A stretch of DNA of 64,000 nucleotides, taken from assembly GCA_023382675.1 (NCBI GenBank), contig JAHDWN010000014.1, positions 1 through 64,000 on the forward strand, written 5' to 3'. The translations under genes were made by a program, and so were the position numbers. This stretch comes from Anaerolineae bacterium. GTDB lineage: Bacteria; Chloroflexota; Anaerolineae; Aggregatilineales; Phototrophicaceae. Every line of letters begins with the position of its first letter. The stretch's first letter is position 1. Below, piece by piece: positions 17,516 to 26,752 of this stretch. The notes beneath the pieces were generated by a model. It was not told the origin of the DNA and ran no database searches. It was given only the letters and a program-made list of their open reading frames with translations.

Positions 17516-17691
17516 CTCTCTTGATAGCCGTTAGCGCTTGGCCACTAGCCTTTAGCTAGATGATTGCCGCGTATCTTCCCGCATTGTAAATTATGTACTC
17601 AGTACTCAGTACCGAGTACTAAGCACCCAAAAGTACCCAGTACTCAGCACCGAGTACTGAGTACCGAGCACTGAGTACCGAGCACCATCCC
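17516..17691 (-). repeat. Composite intergenic repeat, copy 5 (reverse orientation)
   Basis: On the plus strand a GCCGTTAGCGCTTGGCC tract comes first and is followed, after a non-conserved middle, by GTACTCAGTACTCAGTACCG-type words to 17685. Read on the minus strand this is the order GTACTC tract then GGCTAA tract. It fills the eno-pyk gap. Confidence 0.65.
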
Positions 17692-19017
<1,326 letters not shown>

Positions 19018-19069
19018 TTAATGCACAATAGAGGACTGTTTGGGTTTTGCACGAAACAGAACCTGGATG

Positions 19070-19075
19070 ATTATA
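19070..19075 (-). promoter_or_regulatory. -10 box of the eno promoter
   Basis: The minus strand reads CGCTATAATC, with a weak TGCAGA at the -35 position about 16 bases upstream. It lies 86 bases from the eno start. Confidence 0.45.
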
Positions 19076-19234
19076 GCGGATGCGTGGGGAGTCTGCACTA
19101 GGGATCGACGATGTTTACGCTGTCTGCCATTCCTCCCGATGCGATGACCCCTGCTCCTCACAATCCGAACTATACTCAACGCGAACAGCATGGCTCAGAC
19201 GCGATTATTGCGCGCATAAGGTTGGAGAAATATC

Positions 19235-19930
19235 ATGGGCAGGACACATCGTGAGTCTCATCGTACAGAGCGGATTGGCTGGCTGCGCGCCGCAGTCCTG
19301 GGCGCGAATGATGGCATCGTTTCCACGGCGAGTCTGGTCGTCGGGGTGGCAGCTGCGAGCGCTGGGCGCAGCGAAGTCCTGGTCGCCGGGATCGCCGGGC
19401 TGGTGGCCGGGGCGATGTCGATGGCCGCCGGGGAGTACGTTTCGGTAAGTTCACAGGCGGATACCGAGCAGGCCGATCTCGCCCGCGAGCGCAAGGAGCT
19501 TGCAACTGATGAGGCCGCCGAAGTGAAGGAACTCACGCAGATTTATGTGGATCGCGGCCTCGAACCCAAGTTGGCGGAGGAGGTCACGCGGCAGTTGATG
19601 GCGCATGACGCCTTGGGCGCGCACGCCCGCGATGAACTCGGCATCACTGAGAACCTGGCGGCGCGCCCGGTCCAGGCCGCGCTCGCATCGGCGGCCAGCT
19701 TCGCTGTCGGGGCAGCGCTGCCGCTGCTGGTTGTGTTGATCGCGCCGGAGTCGAGCCTGGTGATCATCGTGTCGGCAGTCTCGCTGGTATTCCTGGCGGT
19801 GCTGGGTGTGCTGGCCGCGCGCGCGGGTGGCGCGCCTGTCCTGAAGCCGACTCTGCGCGTCACCTTCTGGGGGGCGCTGGCGATGTTAGCGACGGCCATC
19901 GTCGGCTCACTGTTCGGGACGGTCGTGTAG
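19235..19930 (+). CDS. VIT1/CCC1-family Fe(II)/Mn(II) transporter
   Basis: The 231-residue protein starts with WLRAAVLGANDGIVSTASLVVGVAAA, the first-helix signature of the VIT1/CCC1 family, followed by GLVAGAMSMAAGEYVSVSSQADTE. A charged metal-binding loop (about 75-130, rich in Glu and Asp) precedes three more membrane helices. Members move iron or manganese out of the cytosol. GGAG precedes ATG 19235. It is convergent with a membrane gene whose promoter has a metal-regulator-like palindrome. Confidence 0.9.
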   Translation: MGRTHRESHRTERIGWLRAAVLGANDGIVSTASLVVGVAAASAGRSEVLVAGIAGLVAGAMSMAAGEYVSVSSQADTEQADLARERKELATDEAAEVKELTQIYVDRGLEPKLAEEVTRQLMAHDALGAHARDELGITENLAARPVQAALASAASFAVGAALPLLVVLIAPESSLVIIVSAVSLVFLAVLGVLAARAGGAPVLKPTLRVTFWGALAMLATAIVGSLFGTVV

Positions 19931-19977
19931 GCGGTCTGAAGGCGAGCCGGACACGCGCTCGCCTGGTTGATTCTTCG

Positions 19978-20469
19978 TCAGATGAGTGTCGCTGCCAACG
20001 CAATCGGCGCAGCGAGAACGGCGCACAAGACGACGCCCTTGAGATAATTGCGCACCTGCCAGCGCGCATCCATCAGGCCGAAATACCCCCACGCTTCCGG
20101 AATGATGGCAAAGCGCGGCTTCATCAAGCTGAGGAAAAGCCAGTCGATGACGACGGCATCGAACAGGTTGGCGATGTTGAGCACCAGGAACGCATGAGCA
20201 TAGGCGCTCAGAAAGGACACGTCCCCGGCCTGCGCGAACGCACGCGTCGAAAAATAGGGCACGAGCAGGAACGCCAGCAGAAACGGTACCATGAACACGT
20301 ACTGCTGCCGCTTCTCGTTGCTGGTCAGCGGCGGGGCCACCTGCCGGATCGGCTCTGGATAGTCGTTGAGCCAGATGCGCGGATTGACGATCAGTGACGT
20401 GAGAATGACCGCGCCGATTGCCAGCGAAAGCAGCGCGCCGCTCAGGAGAATTTCGGATAGTTGAAGCAT
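19978..20469 (-). CDS. Four-helix membrane protein, unknown function
   Basis: The 163-residue protein has four membrane segments (about 5-27, 58-80, 88-112, 140-162). It carries conserved-looking loops NPRIWLNDYPEPIRQ and DWLFLSLMKPRFAIIPEAWGYFGLMDARWQVRNYLKG. I do not recognise a named family. GAGGTGG precedes ATG 20469. Its promoter has a consensus TTGACA -35 and a palindrome filling the spacer, so it is tightly regulated. Confidence 0.7.
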   Translation of the reverse strand: MLQLSEILLSGALLSLAIGAVILTSLIVNPRIWLNDYPEPIRQVAPPLTSNEKRQQYVFMVPFLLAFLLVPYFSTRAFAQAGDVSFLSAYAHAFLVLNIANLFDAVVIDWLFLSLMKPRFAIIPEAWGYFGLMDARWQVRNYLKGVVLCAVLAAPIALAATLI

Positions 20470-20501
20470 CTTCCACCTCGTAGCTAGACTTTGATGGTCT
20501 C

Positions 20502-20530
20502 AATTTAGACTAGCCTAAATAAAATGTCAA
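20502..20530 (-). promoter_or_regulatory. Promoter with operator in the -35/-10 spacer
   Basis: On the minus strand TTGACA (20530-20525), a 17-base spacer and TAAATT (20507-20502). The spacer and -10 are covered by ATTTAGGCTAGTCTAAAT (20520-20503), an 18-base palindrome with one mismatched pair. The words resemble DtxR-family boxes, but the spacing differs. Confidence 0.6.
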
Positions 20531-20651
20531 TCATCCTTTTGAATGACTTCCGACCCCCTTAAGACGGTGTTCGGTAGCTAAAGGACGCAAATGTCCGCCT
20601 TTTTGAGGCACTTGCGGTTGCGGGCAGGCGCAATCGGGAAAGGGCGCGATT

Positions 20652-20733
20652 CAGGGCAATCGCATGAATCAGGAACCACGGGTTATAAAGGGTCTCTGGG
20701 TGTCTGTAGGGGCGCATCATGATGCGCCCCTAC
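20652..20733 (-). repeat. 82-base dispersed repeat, copy 2 (inverted copy of 5092-5173)
   Basis: Perfect reverse-complement match to 5092-5173 over 82 bases, ending in the same GTAGGGGCGCATC palindrome. Confidence 0.95.
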
Positions 20734-20756
20734 TAAATCAGGCAGATTCTGGGGAC

Positions 20757-20821
20757 GGACGCCAAGAATGGCGTCCCTACCACGACGTAACGCAGCCGTA
20801 GGGACGGCAAGAATGCCGTCC
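20757..20821. repeat. Two short hairpins of the GTAGGG family
   Basis: GGACGCC-AAGAAT-GGCGTCC followed by CTACC, and GTAGGGACGGCA-AGAA-TGCCGTCC. They share the flanking GTAGGG/CCCTAC words with the palindromes at 5.1, 20.7, 42.9 and 45.6 kb. Confidence 0.6.
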
Positions 20822-20920
20822 GCGCCGCCGCCAAGAACCCCTCTTCACGGCAAGGTGAATAAATACCGCCCTGGACGGACGTTGCCCAGCATCCGCAGTC
20901 GTCTTTTGCAAAACGGAAAC

Positions 20921-20950
20921 TTGCATCGCCCAGGGCACTTCAGCTACAAT
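20921..20950 (+). promoter_or_regulatory. Sigma-70-type promoter of the His-rich membrane gene
   Basis: TTGCAT, an 18-base spacer, and TACAAT, followed within two bases by the palindrome at 20953-20967. Confidence 0.55.
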
Positions 20951-20952
20951 TC

Positions 20953-20967
20953 TTTAGCGACGCTAAA
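20953..20967. promoter_or_regulatory. Perfect palindromic operator TTTAGCG-A-CGCTAAA
   Basis: A 7-base perfect inverted repeat around one central base lies directly after the -10 box, over the likely transcription start of the gene at 21000. The position implies repression. Confidence 0.55.
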
Positions 20968-20999
20968 TAAACGTCGATTGAAGGATAGGAGGAGCACTA

Positions 21000-22139
21000 A
21001 TGGCCGTACTTGGCGCTCGGATGCCGGGCGCAGGATCGATGACGGCTGCGCCGGACAAGTTCTGGCTGCGCAGCCGCAATTGGGATCTGATGTTCATCAC
21101 GATGAGTGTTATCCTGGTTCCGCTGCCGTACCTGTTCTATCTGCTCGGCCTGAACCTGGGTATGCACGAGGACGTCGCTCGCAATCTCGTCAATGGCTTC
21201 GTCGCGGTCGCCATCGGCGGGCCGCACATGATGTCCACCTTCCTGCGTACCGGGCTGGACGGCGAGTTCCGCCAGCGCTACCCAATGCTGATCCGCTCGT
21301 CGATCATCATCCCGATCATCGTCGTCTCGCTGGCCTTCCTCAACCTGGGGCTGCTGCTGACAGTCTTCTTCTTCTGGGCGGCGACGCACGTGCTGCATCA
21401 GGTGACATATATTGTCGAACTCTACAACCACAAGCAGCACCGTGTCGTCAGCAAGGGGAGTGCGGTCAGCCTGCAAGCCCGCCTGATCGATTACGCGCTC
21501 ATCCTCACCTGTCTGTTCCCGTTAGCGGCATACAAGATCAGCCAGGACAACTTCTGGATCGGCGTCAACGATCTCGGCCAGGTCATCCCCGGCTTCTTCA
21601 AGGCGGAGTGGTTCTTCTATTCGGTGGCCGTGGTCTTCGGTATCGCGCTCGTCGCTTTCATCGCCAAGACGATCCGCGAGATTCGCGGCGGCTATGTCAA
21701 CTGGCCGAAGACGGTCTTCATCACCCTCACCGTGCTGGTGTCGTTCACCGTGCCGGCGCTGCCGAACATGGACACAGCCTTCCAGGGTATGAACACGTGG
21801 CATTCGTTCCAGTACCTGGCGATTACGTTCTACATCATCAAGATCCGCCAGCAGTACGGCGACCTCCAGGGCGCGCCGCTGGTCGAACGCTTCGCCAAGG
21901 CGACCAAGGACAGCAAGGGCTTGTTCGCGCTGAGCACGATGATGCTGATCGGCTCGGTGATCGTCTTCAGCATCGTCTACATCCTGGCCCGCGTGATCAT
22001 CCCCGACATCGACCCGAACAAGAACTTCGACATCGCTTACTACACGTCGATCCTGTCGTTCCTGTGGATTCACTACTATCACGATCACTTCTTGTTCACG
22101 AACTTTGAGGCGCTGGACAAGGCTTACGGCGAGGCGTGA
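21000..22139 (+). CDS. Polytopic membrane protein with paired histidine motifs, function unknown
   Basis: The 379-residue protein has about eight membrane segments. Histidines recur at helix ends in a pattern typical of membrane metal enzymes: GGPHMMSTFLRT (His76), ATHVLHQVTYIVELYNHKQH (His130, 133, 144, 147), NTWHSFQYLAI (His268) and IHYYHDHFLF (His358, 361, 363). Brp/Blh carotenoid dioxygenases and fatty-acid desaturases use comparable layouts, but I see no specific match to either. GGAGGAG precedes ATG 21000. A perfect palindrome sits at the promoter, and a terminator follows at 22174. Confidence 0.7.
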   Translation: MAVLGARMPGAGSMTAAPDKFWLRSRNWDLMFITMSVILVPLPYLFYLLGLNLGMHEDVARNLVNGFVAVAIGGPHMMSTFLRTGLDGEFRQRYPMLIRSSIIIPIIVVSLAFLNLGLLLTVFFFWAATHVLHQVTYIVELYNHKQHRVVSKGSAVSLQARLIDYALILTCLFPLAAYKISQDNFWIGVNDLGQVIPGFFKAEWFFYSVAVVFGIALVAFIAKTIREIRGGYVNWPKTVFITLTVLVSFTVPALPNMDTAFQGMNTWHSFQYLAITFYIIKIRQQYGDLQGAPLVERFAKATKDSKGLFALSTMMLIGSVIVFSIVYILARVIIPDIDPNKNFDIAYYTSILSFLWIHYYHDHFLFTNFEALDKAYGEA

Positions 22140-22140
22140 T

Positions 22141-22172
22141 CAGCCGATAGCCTCTAGCCATTAACCGTAAGA
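22141..22172 (+). repeat. Short GGCTAA-type tract (half element)
   Basis: CAGCCGATAGCCTCTAGCCATTAACC-type words without the GTACTC half. It sits between the stop codon and the terminator hairpin. Confidence 0.4.
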
Positions 22173-22173
22173 C

Positions 22174-22206
22174 GAGGGCGCATCCGTTGGGGTGCGCTCT
22201 ATTTAT
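22174..22206 (+). terminator. Rho-independent terminator
   Basis: GAGGGCGCATCC, short loop, GGGGTGCGCTCT, then ATTTATT. The stem has one or two imperfect pairs. It ends the gene at 21000-22139. Confidence 0.55.
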
Positions 22207-22384
22207 TCACCGGCAACTTCTTGCGGCAGCGGCCATCTGCACGGACTTACCGATCTAGGTGATAGCCAATGACGATAGACTTGTTGCGATACTGAGATGT
22301 CCTGCACGAGCGCAATTGCTTGTTTATTTGAACCGCTACGCTAAGAATAGGGGTGAGACCCTCTCCGCACCTTCGGAGCCAACC

Positions 22385-23332
22385 ATGTCGCTCCCTTATT
22401 CATCTGTCGGCGCTTCTGTCCATGAAGCGAAGTCGGTTTATGTCGTGGTCGATCCGCCGCTGTCGATTCGTTCTACTTACAGCGTCGGCGTCCGCGCCTC
22501 TGAGATGCTGCAGCTCAATGACCGCATCATCGTCGAGCCGAAGCCGGTCACGGCGGGCGGCTACGTCTGGCGCAGGCATGAAGCCGGCTGGTCGATTGAG
22601 GGCAAAGTCACGAAGCCGGAGATCTACCTGATCCCGTTGAGCGACAACCCGGGCTTGCAGCACGCCGGGCCACCGATCACGCTGCCTGACGCAGCGACCA
22701 CGCTCGATCTGCCGCCGCTGTTCGTGGCGCTGCCCGTGCCACTGGCAGAGACAACCTGGCTGCACTATTTCGGCAACACGCGCTTCGCCGCGCATCTGCG
22801 TCAACAGGCGAACGAGCGCCGTCGCGCCAGCTACAATTACTGCCAGGGGCTGCACGGCGGGCTGGATTTCGGCAATACCGGGCGCAATCAGCCGCCGTCG
22901 GTCGTGCGCGCGGGCCTGCCCAACGGCATCGTCAGCGAAGTCTCGCCGAACAGCAACGCCTACCGTCCGGGCACCGTCCGCATCAGGGTCGGCATCTTCA
23001 CGGTCACCTACGGGCATATCACCAACCTGCGCCATCTGACTGTCGGCCAGCAGGTGCGCCCGGATACGTTCCTCGGCGAAATCGATCTCAAAGAGCAGTT
23101 TCATCTGCATCTTGAGGTGCGCGTTCGCCTGGACAAACGCGATTACATCCTCAATCCGCTGAACGTGATGCCGCCGCCGCTGCGCGGCCCGCTGATCGAC
23201 AAGTTCTCCGCCTTCGATCAGCACTTCTATCGCGATCAAACGTGGCAGCAGTGGCAGACGCCGCTGGATCAGCCGGTGCTCAAGGCCTGGGTGGGCAGCC
23301 AACCCGAACTGATCGGCCCGTTTGCGCGTTGA
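22385..23332 (+). CDS. M23 (LytM)-like peptidase domain protein
   Basis: The 315-residue protein has an N-terminal SH3-like segment (about 15-85, VYVVVDPPLSIRSTYSVGVR) and a C-terminal M23 fold. Metal and catalytic positions are present: His157 and Asp161 in HGGLD, His211 in VTYGHITNL, and His240/His242 in FHLHLEVR. M23 enzymes cut peptidoglycan cross-bridges. No signal peptide is visible, which is odd for a wall hydrolase; it may act inside the cell or use another export route. GGAG lies six bases before ATG 22385, chosen over the upstream in-frame start at 22259. Confidence 0.75.
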   Translation: MSLPYSSVGASVHEAKSVYVVVDPPLSIRSTYSVGVRASEMLQLNDRIIVEPKPVTAGGYVWRRHEAGWSIEGKVTKPEIYLIPLSDNPGLQHAGPPITLPDAATTLDLPPLFVALPVPLAETTWLHYFGNTRFAAHLRQQANERRRASYNYCQGLHGGLDFGNTGRNQPPSVVRAGLPNGIVSEVSPNSNAYRPGTVRIRVGIFTVTYGHITNLRHLTVGQQVRPDTFLGEIDLKEQFHLHLEVRVRLDKRDYILNPLNVMPPPLRGPLIDKFSAFDQHFYRDQTWQQWQTPLDQPVLKAWVGSQPELIGPFAR

Positions 23333-23423
23333 GACTATCCGGATGTTAAATTACCGGTGCTTTCGCGCGCGTCGGGAATTCGGTATCGTCTAACTCATGC
23401 AGGCATCAGCAGGAGCAACTGGC

Positions 23424-24113
23424 ATGAGCGGGACTATGCGGAATGACATCGCCTTTCTTTTCGATCTGGATGGTACTCTGGTTGACAGCGTCTACCAGCA
23501 CGTGCTGGCCTGGCGCGATGCGCTGGAAGAGACGGGCATCGAGCTATCTGTCTGGCGCATTCACCGGCGTATCGGTATGAGCGGTGGTTTGTTCATGAAC
23601 GCGCTGCTGCGCGAGACGAGCACCCCGGTCACGCCGGAGCAGGCGGCGCGGCTGCCGCAGCTTCACGCGGCGGCGTATGCGCGCCGCGCGTCGCAGGTGC
23701 GGGCGCTGCCGGGCGCGAAGGCGCTGCTGGCACGCCTGACGGAGGTCGGCGTTCCCTGGGCGATTGCCACCAGCGGGCGCATGGAGTCCGCCGGGCGCGT
23801 GCTCGCGCTGCTCGACGTGCCGAAAGACGTGCCCATCGTCACGCGCGATCTCGTGCCCTACGCCAAGCCCGATCCCGATCTGTTCCTGGCGGCGGCGGAG
23901 CGGCTGGGCATCTCCATCGATCTCTCGGTCGTCGTTGGCGACAGTGTCTGGGATCTGCTGGCGGCGCGGCGGGCGCGGGCGCTCGGCGTCGGTCTGCTCT
24001 CTGGCGGCTACGGCCAGGAGGAACTCGAACGCGCGGGCGCGTATCGCGTCTATGCAGACCCCGACGATCTGCTGCGCCATCTGGACGAGGTTGGCGTGCG
24101 CTCGGAGGGGTGA
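23424..24113 (+). CDS. HAD-superfamily phosphatase (phosphoglycolate phosphatase-like)
   Basis: The 229-residue protein has the four HAD motifs: DLDGTLVDS (motif I with both Asp), ATSGR (motif II), KPDPDLFLAAAERLG (motif III Lys) and VVGDSVWDLLAARRAR (motif IV). A helical cap (about 20-85) places it in subfamily I of phosphoglycolate and sugar-phosphate phosphatases. AGGAG lies eight bases before ATG 23424. The substrate is not readable from the sequence. Confidence 0.88.
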   Translation: MSGTMRNDIAFLFDLDGTLVDSVYQHVLAWRDALEETGIELSVWRIHRRIGMSGGLFMNALLRETSTPVTPEQAARLPQLHAAAYARRASQVRALPGAKALLARLTEVGVPWAIATSGRMESAGRVLALLDVPKDVPIVTRDLVPYAKPDPDLFLAAAERLGISIDLSVVVGDSVWDLLAARRARALGVGLLSGGYGQEELERAGAYRVYADPDDLLRHLDEVGVRSEG

Positions 24114-24124
24114 GCAGGATACCG

Positions 24125-24199
24125 CATCCCCACCCCTGAACCTGACGGTTCTTCCCCTCCCCATCGCAATGGGGATGGGAATGAGGGGAGGAGATACAC
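24125..24199 (+). repeat. Dispersed CATCCCCACCCCT repeat, copy A
   Basis: It aligns with 63619-63690 over about 70 bases, sharing CATCCCCACCCCT, AACCT, CGGTTC, CCCCTCCCCATCGC and ATGAGGGGAGG. It lies directly before the ribosome site of the next gene. Confidence 0.75.
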
Positions 24200-24241
24200 T
24201 TGTCATAGTAACGGAAGTTGCACTCAAGAGGAGACTCGCTG

Positions 24242-24673
24242 ATGGCACGCGACATGACGCCGGAGGAATATCGCGCCTTCATGATGCAGGGCACACGCAC
24301 AGGCAAGGTGGCGACCGTGCGCGCCGATGGCCGCCCGCATGTCGCGCCGATCTGGTTCGTGCTCGACGGCGACGATCTGATTTTCACGACCTGGCACACG
24401 ACGGTCAAAGCGGCCAATCTGCGCCGCAGCCGTTACGTCGCCATCAGTGTTGACGATCAAGCGCCGCCGTTCTCGTTCGCCGTGGTCGAGGGCGAGGCCG
24501 AGATTGTCGATGCTGCGCCGGACGAGCTGCTCAAATGGGCGACGGCCATTGGCGGGCGCTACATGGGCGTGGATAAGGCAGAAGCCTTCGGCAAGCGCAA
24601 TGCCGTCCCTGGCGAACTATTGATCCGCGTGCGCCCGACCAAGATCATCACGCGCCTGAACATGACGGAGTGA
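24242..24673 (+). CDS. PPOX-class F420/FMN-dependent oxidoreductase
   Basis: The 143-residue protein has a split beta-barrel of the pyridoxamine-phosphate-oxidase type. The signature is GKVATVRADGRPHVAPIWFVLDGDDLIFTT, followed by KAANLRRSRYVAISVDD, and the C-terminal RVRPTKIITRLNM is typical of the F420-dependent PPOX family. AGAGGAG lies before ATG 24242. It likely reduces or oxidises a small molecule with F420 or a flavin. Confidence 0.85.
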   Translation: MARDMTPEEYRAFMMQGTRTGKVATVRADGRPHVAPIWFVLDGDDLIFTTWHTTVKAANLRRSRYVAISVDDQAPPFSFAVVEGEAEIVDAAPDELLKWATAIGGRYMGVDKAEAFGKRNAVPGELLIRVRPTKIITRLNMTE

Positions 24674-24745
24674 TGTGCGGGCGTCGACGCTTGCTGGAGA
24701 TGACGCGGTGTGATCAGATCGGCGTTTGTCGGCTATCATAGACGG

Positions 24746-25021
24746 ATGTTTCGTTCGCAGGCGGCATGGGAGTTCTCAGGCGTGGACGAGGTTGACAAGC
24801 GTCATCGCTTGGATGACGAGGTTTTTTCCTTTCAAGTGACCAAAGATCAACGGGTGCGCCTGTTCTGGCACGAGCGGCATGTCAAGACACTGGCGGGCGC
24901 AGAAGCACGCAGGCTGCTGGACAAGCTCGATGGGTTGGACGGACACGATCTGCAATTGGTGTTGGCAAAAGCAACCGGGAACTTCAAGCGTGGGAATGAA
25001 CGCCCTGTCCGCCGCCGCTGA
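24746..25021 (+). CDS. Small conserved protein ending KATGNFKRGNER
   Basis: The 91-residue hydrophilic protein has the body DEVFSFQVTKDQRVRLFWHERHVKTLAGAEARRLLDKLDG and the end LVLAKATGNFKRGNER. I have seen this layout in uncharacterised short proteins of many bacteria; no reaction is known. ATG 24746 is preferred over GTG 24710 because the first 12 residues of the longer form look unrelated. It sits 55 bases before the GDSL gene. Confidence 0.65.
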   Translation: MFRSQAAWEFSGVDEVDKRHRLDDEVFSFQVTKDQRVRLFWHERHVKTLAGAEARRLLDKLDGLDGHDLQLVLAKATGNFKRGNERPVRRR

Positions 25022-25076
25022 CGCCTGCCCACGGCTCTCGCTGATGGTCGTCGTTTCCCGGTCGGAGGGGTGATCT

Positions 25077-26192
25077 GTGTCCAGGCGGCTATTGCTCAAT
25101 CTCATGTTGGTGATCTTTGGGCTGGCGCTCGCGGTGATCGCGCTCGAACTCGGTGTGCGCGCCTGGTTCGACGCGCGTGGCAGCGAGCAGGATCGCATCC
25201 GGTACATTTACGACCGCGGGACCATCGACGCCAAGACCGCGCAGTTAGTCGGCGTGCCCTATCTCAACTACGTGCCGAACCCCGCGCTGGATGACGTAAA
25301 CGAGCGCGGCTATCGCGGTGAAGCCGTCGCTGTCCCCAAGCCGGACGGGGTGTACCGGATCGTCGCGCTCGGCGGATCGACGACTTACGGCCACGGCCTG
25401 ACCGAGGCCGAGAGCTGGCCGCGCCAGCTTGAACGCAGCTTGCGCGAGGATTACGGTGATGCGCAGGTCGAGGTCGTCAACCTGGGGGCGCCCGGTTACT
25501 TCAGCCTGGACTCGGCCGTCAACCTGGCGACGCGCGGGCTGGCACATGAGCCGGACGCGATCATCGTCTACCACGGTATCAATGACGCCATTGTGCGCAT
25601 GTTCCAGGATCCGACCTGCTACGCCAGCGACTCGCCGCTGGTCGGCATGGGGCTGGATCGCGGCATCTGGCAGTACACGGGCGAGGATATGCCGCCGAGC
25701 GCGCTTTACCGGCTGCTGGCGCTGCGCCTTGGCTGGATGGACGATCCGACCATCTTCACTGACCGCTTACAGCACACCGGCTTCTGCCCGCCGGAACCGG
25801 GCACGAATCCGCTTGACCTGCTCGATGCCAACCCGCCAGTCTATTTCGAGCGCAATCTGCGCAGCATCGCCGGGTTGGGGCAGGCGGCGGGTGCGCGCGT
25901 CGTGCTCTCGACCTTCGCCTGGGACACGGCCGCTGCCGAGGCCGCGCTCGCCGCTGATCCTTCGCTCTTGCAGGCCGAAGCGATGCTGCGCGCCATCGCC
26001 GAGCAGAACGCGCTCATCCCGCAGATTGCCGAGGACACGGGCGCGTTGGTGGTCGATCTGGCGGCGGAGATGGGGCAGGGCGCGTACTACCAGGGTGATC
26101 AGGTGCATCAGACCGCCGCGGGCGCGCGCCGCCAGGCCGAAATCTACGCGGCGGCGCTGGCGAGCATGATCGGCACTGACGACGGTTCGTAA
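25077..26192 (+). CDS. Membrane-anchored SGNH/GDSL hydrolase
   Basis: The 371-residue protein has an N-terminal anchor (about 5-26, LLLNLMLVIFGLALAVIALELG) and an extracytoplasmic SGNH domain. Block I is VALGGSTTYGHG with nucleophile Ser101. Block III is the YHGINDA region with the oxyanion Asn. Block V is GDQVHQTAAGARRQA with the Asp/His pair. Such proteins are esterases or acetylesterases that act on wall glycans or lipids. It starts at GTG 25077 after GGAGGGG. The anchor could also be a signal peptide. Confidence 0.82.
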   Translation: MSRRLLLNLMLVIFGLALAVIALELGVRAWFDARGSEQDRIRYIYDRGTIDAKTAQLVGVPYLNYVPNPALDDVNERGYRGEAVAVPKPDGVYRIVALGGSTTYGHGLTEAESWPRQLERSLREDYGDAQVEVVNLGAPGYFSLDSAVNLATRGLAHEPDAIIVYHGINDAIVRMFQDPTCYASDSPLVGMGLDRGIWQYTGEDMPPSALYRLLALRLGWMDDPTIFTDRLQHTGFCPPEPGTNPLDLLDANPPVYFERNLRSIAGLGQAAGARVVLSTFAWDTAAAEAALAADPSLLQAEAMLRAIAEQNALIPQIAEDTGALVVDLAAEMGQGAYYQGDQVHQTAAGARRQAEIYAAALASMIGTDDGS

Positions 26193-26204
26193 AACGTGTC
26201 GTTT

Positions 26205-26231
26205 TGTCGATCTGTCCGTCGGGCCTGCGTC
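26205..26231 (+). promoter_or_regulatory. ECF42-type promoter of the first DGPF gene
   Basis: TGTCGA (26205-26210), 17 bases, CGTC (26228-26231). The same boxes with the same spacing precede the second DGPF gene. TGTCGA is the -35 motif reported for ECF42 sigma factors. Confidence 0.75.
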
Positions 26232-26278
26232 TCCTTCATAAGCGCAGACGGCGCTGGCTTGAACTCAGGAGGCACATA

Positions 26279-26635
26279 ATGCAGTATATGTTCTTGATCT
26301 ACGGCGACGAGACGGCGGAAGCCCGGCAGACTGCGGAGACGCGGCAGGCGGTGCTCAACGAGTACTTTGCCTTTGCGCGGGAGGCGCGCCAGCGCGGCAT
26401 CATGCTGGCAGGTGACGAGCTTCAGCCGACAGCGCAAGCGCGCACCGTGCGCCGGCGCGGCGGCAAGATCGTGGTCACGACCGGGCCGTTCGCGGAGACG
26501 AAAGAGCAGTTGGGCGGCTACTTCGTCATCGAATGTAAAGACCTGGACGAGGCGCTGGCGCTGGCGCGCAAGATCCCGGCGGTACGCACGGGTGCGGTCG
26601 AGGTGCGGCCGATTGCCCAGTACGACCTCAGGTAG
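26279..26635 (+). CDS. DGPF-domain (YCII-like) protein 1
   Basis: The 118-residue protein starts [14 protein letters not shown] and has the DGPF-type core [29 protein letters not shown], followed by DLDEALALARKIPAVRTGAVEVRPI. Proteins of this family form ferredoxin-like dimers and are encoded beside ECF42 sigma factors; their role is unknown. ATG 26279 has a strong AGGAGG. It is the first gene of the module and is 118 bases upstream of its paralogue. Confidence 0.9.
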   Translation: MQYMFLIYGDETAEARQTAETRQAVLNEYFAFAREARQRGIMLAGDELQPTAQARTVRRRGGKIVVTTGPFAETKEQLGGYFVIECKDLDEALALARKIPAVRTGAVEVRPIAQYDLR

Positions 26636-26669
26636 CGGTGGACGGAATTTCGAGCAAATGTTCGGAGGT

Positions 26670-26696
26670 TGTCGATCTGGCACGGGCTTATGCGTC
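26670..26696 (+). promoter_or_regulatory. ECF42-type promoter of the second DGPF gene
   Basis: TGTCGA (26670-26675), 17 bases, CGTC (26693-26696). Flanking bases TCTG and CGGGC also match the first copy. Confidence 0.75.
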
Positions 26697-26752
26697 TACT
26701 CCATAGAGCGGCGAAATCGTTCGCCCGGAAATGCGCAGAAGGAGACGCACTC

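Larger units (their letters stand above)
20470..20999. other. 530-base gap: divergent promoters and repeat cluster
   Basis: The left end holds the regulated promoter of the 163-residue membrane gene. The middle holds the second 82-base repeat (20652-20733) and two short hairpins with loops AAGAAT and AGAA (20757-20776 and 20802-20821). The right end holds a promoter and operator for the gene at 21000. Confidence 0.6.

Noticed and set aside
20768-22108. A 446-codon open frame overlapping the gene at 21000 in another frame
   Set aside because: It is rich in Arg, Gly and Pro without any conserved block, whereas the frame from 21000 has membrane helices, histidine motifs and a strong ribosome site. 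High GC creates such shadows.
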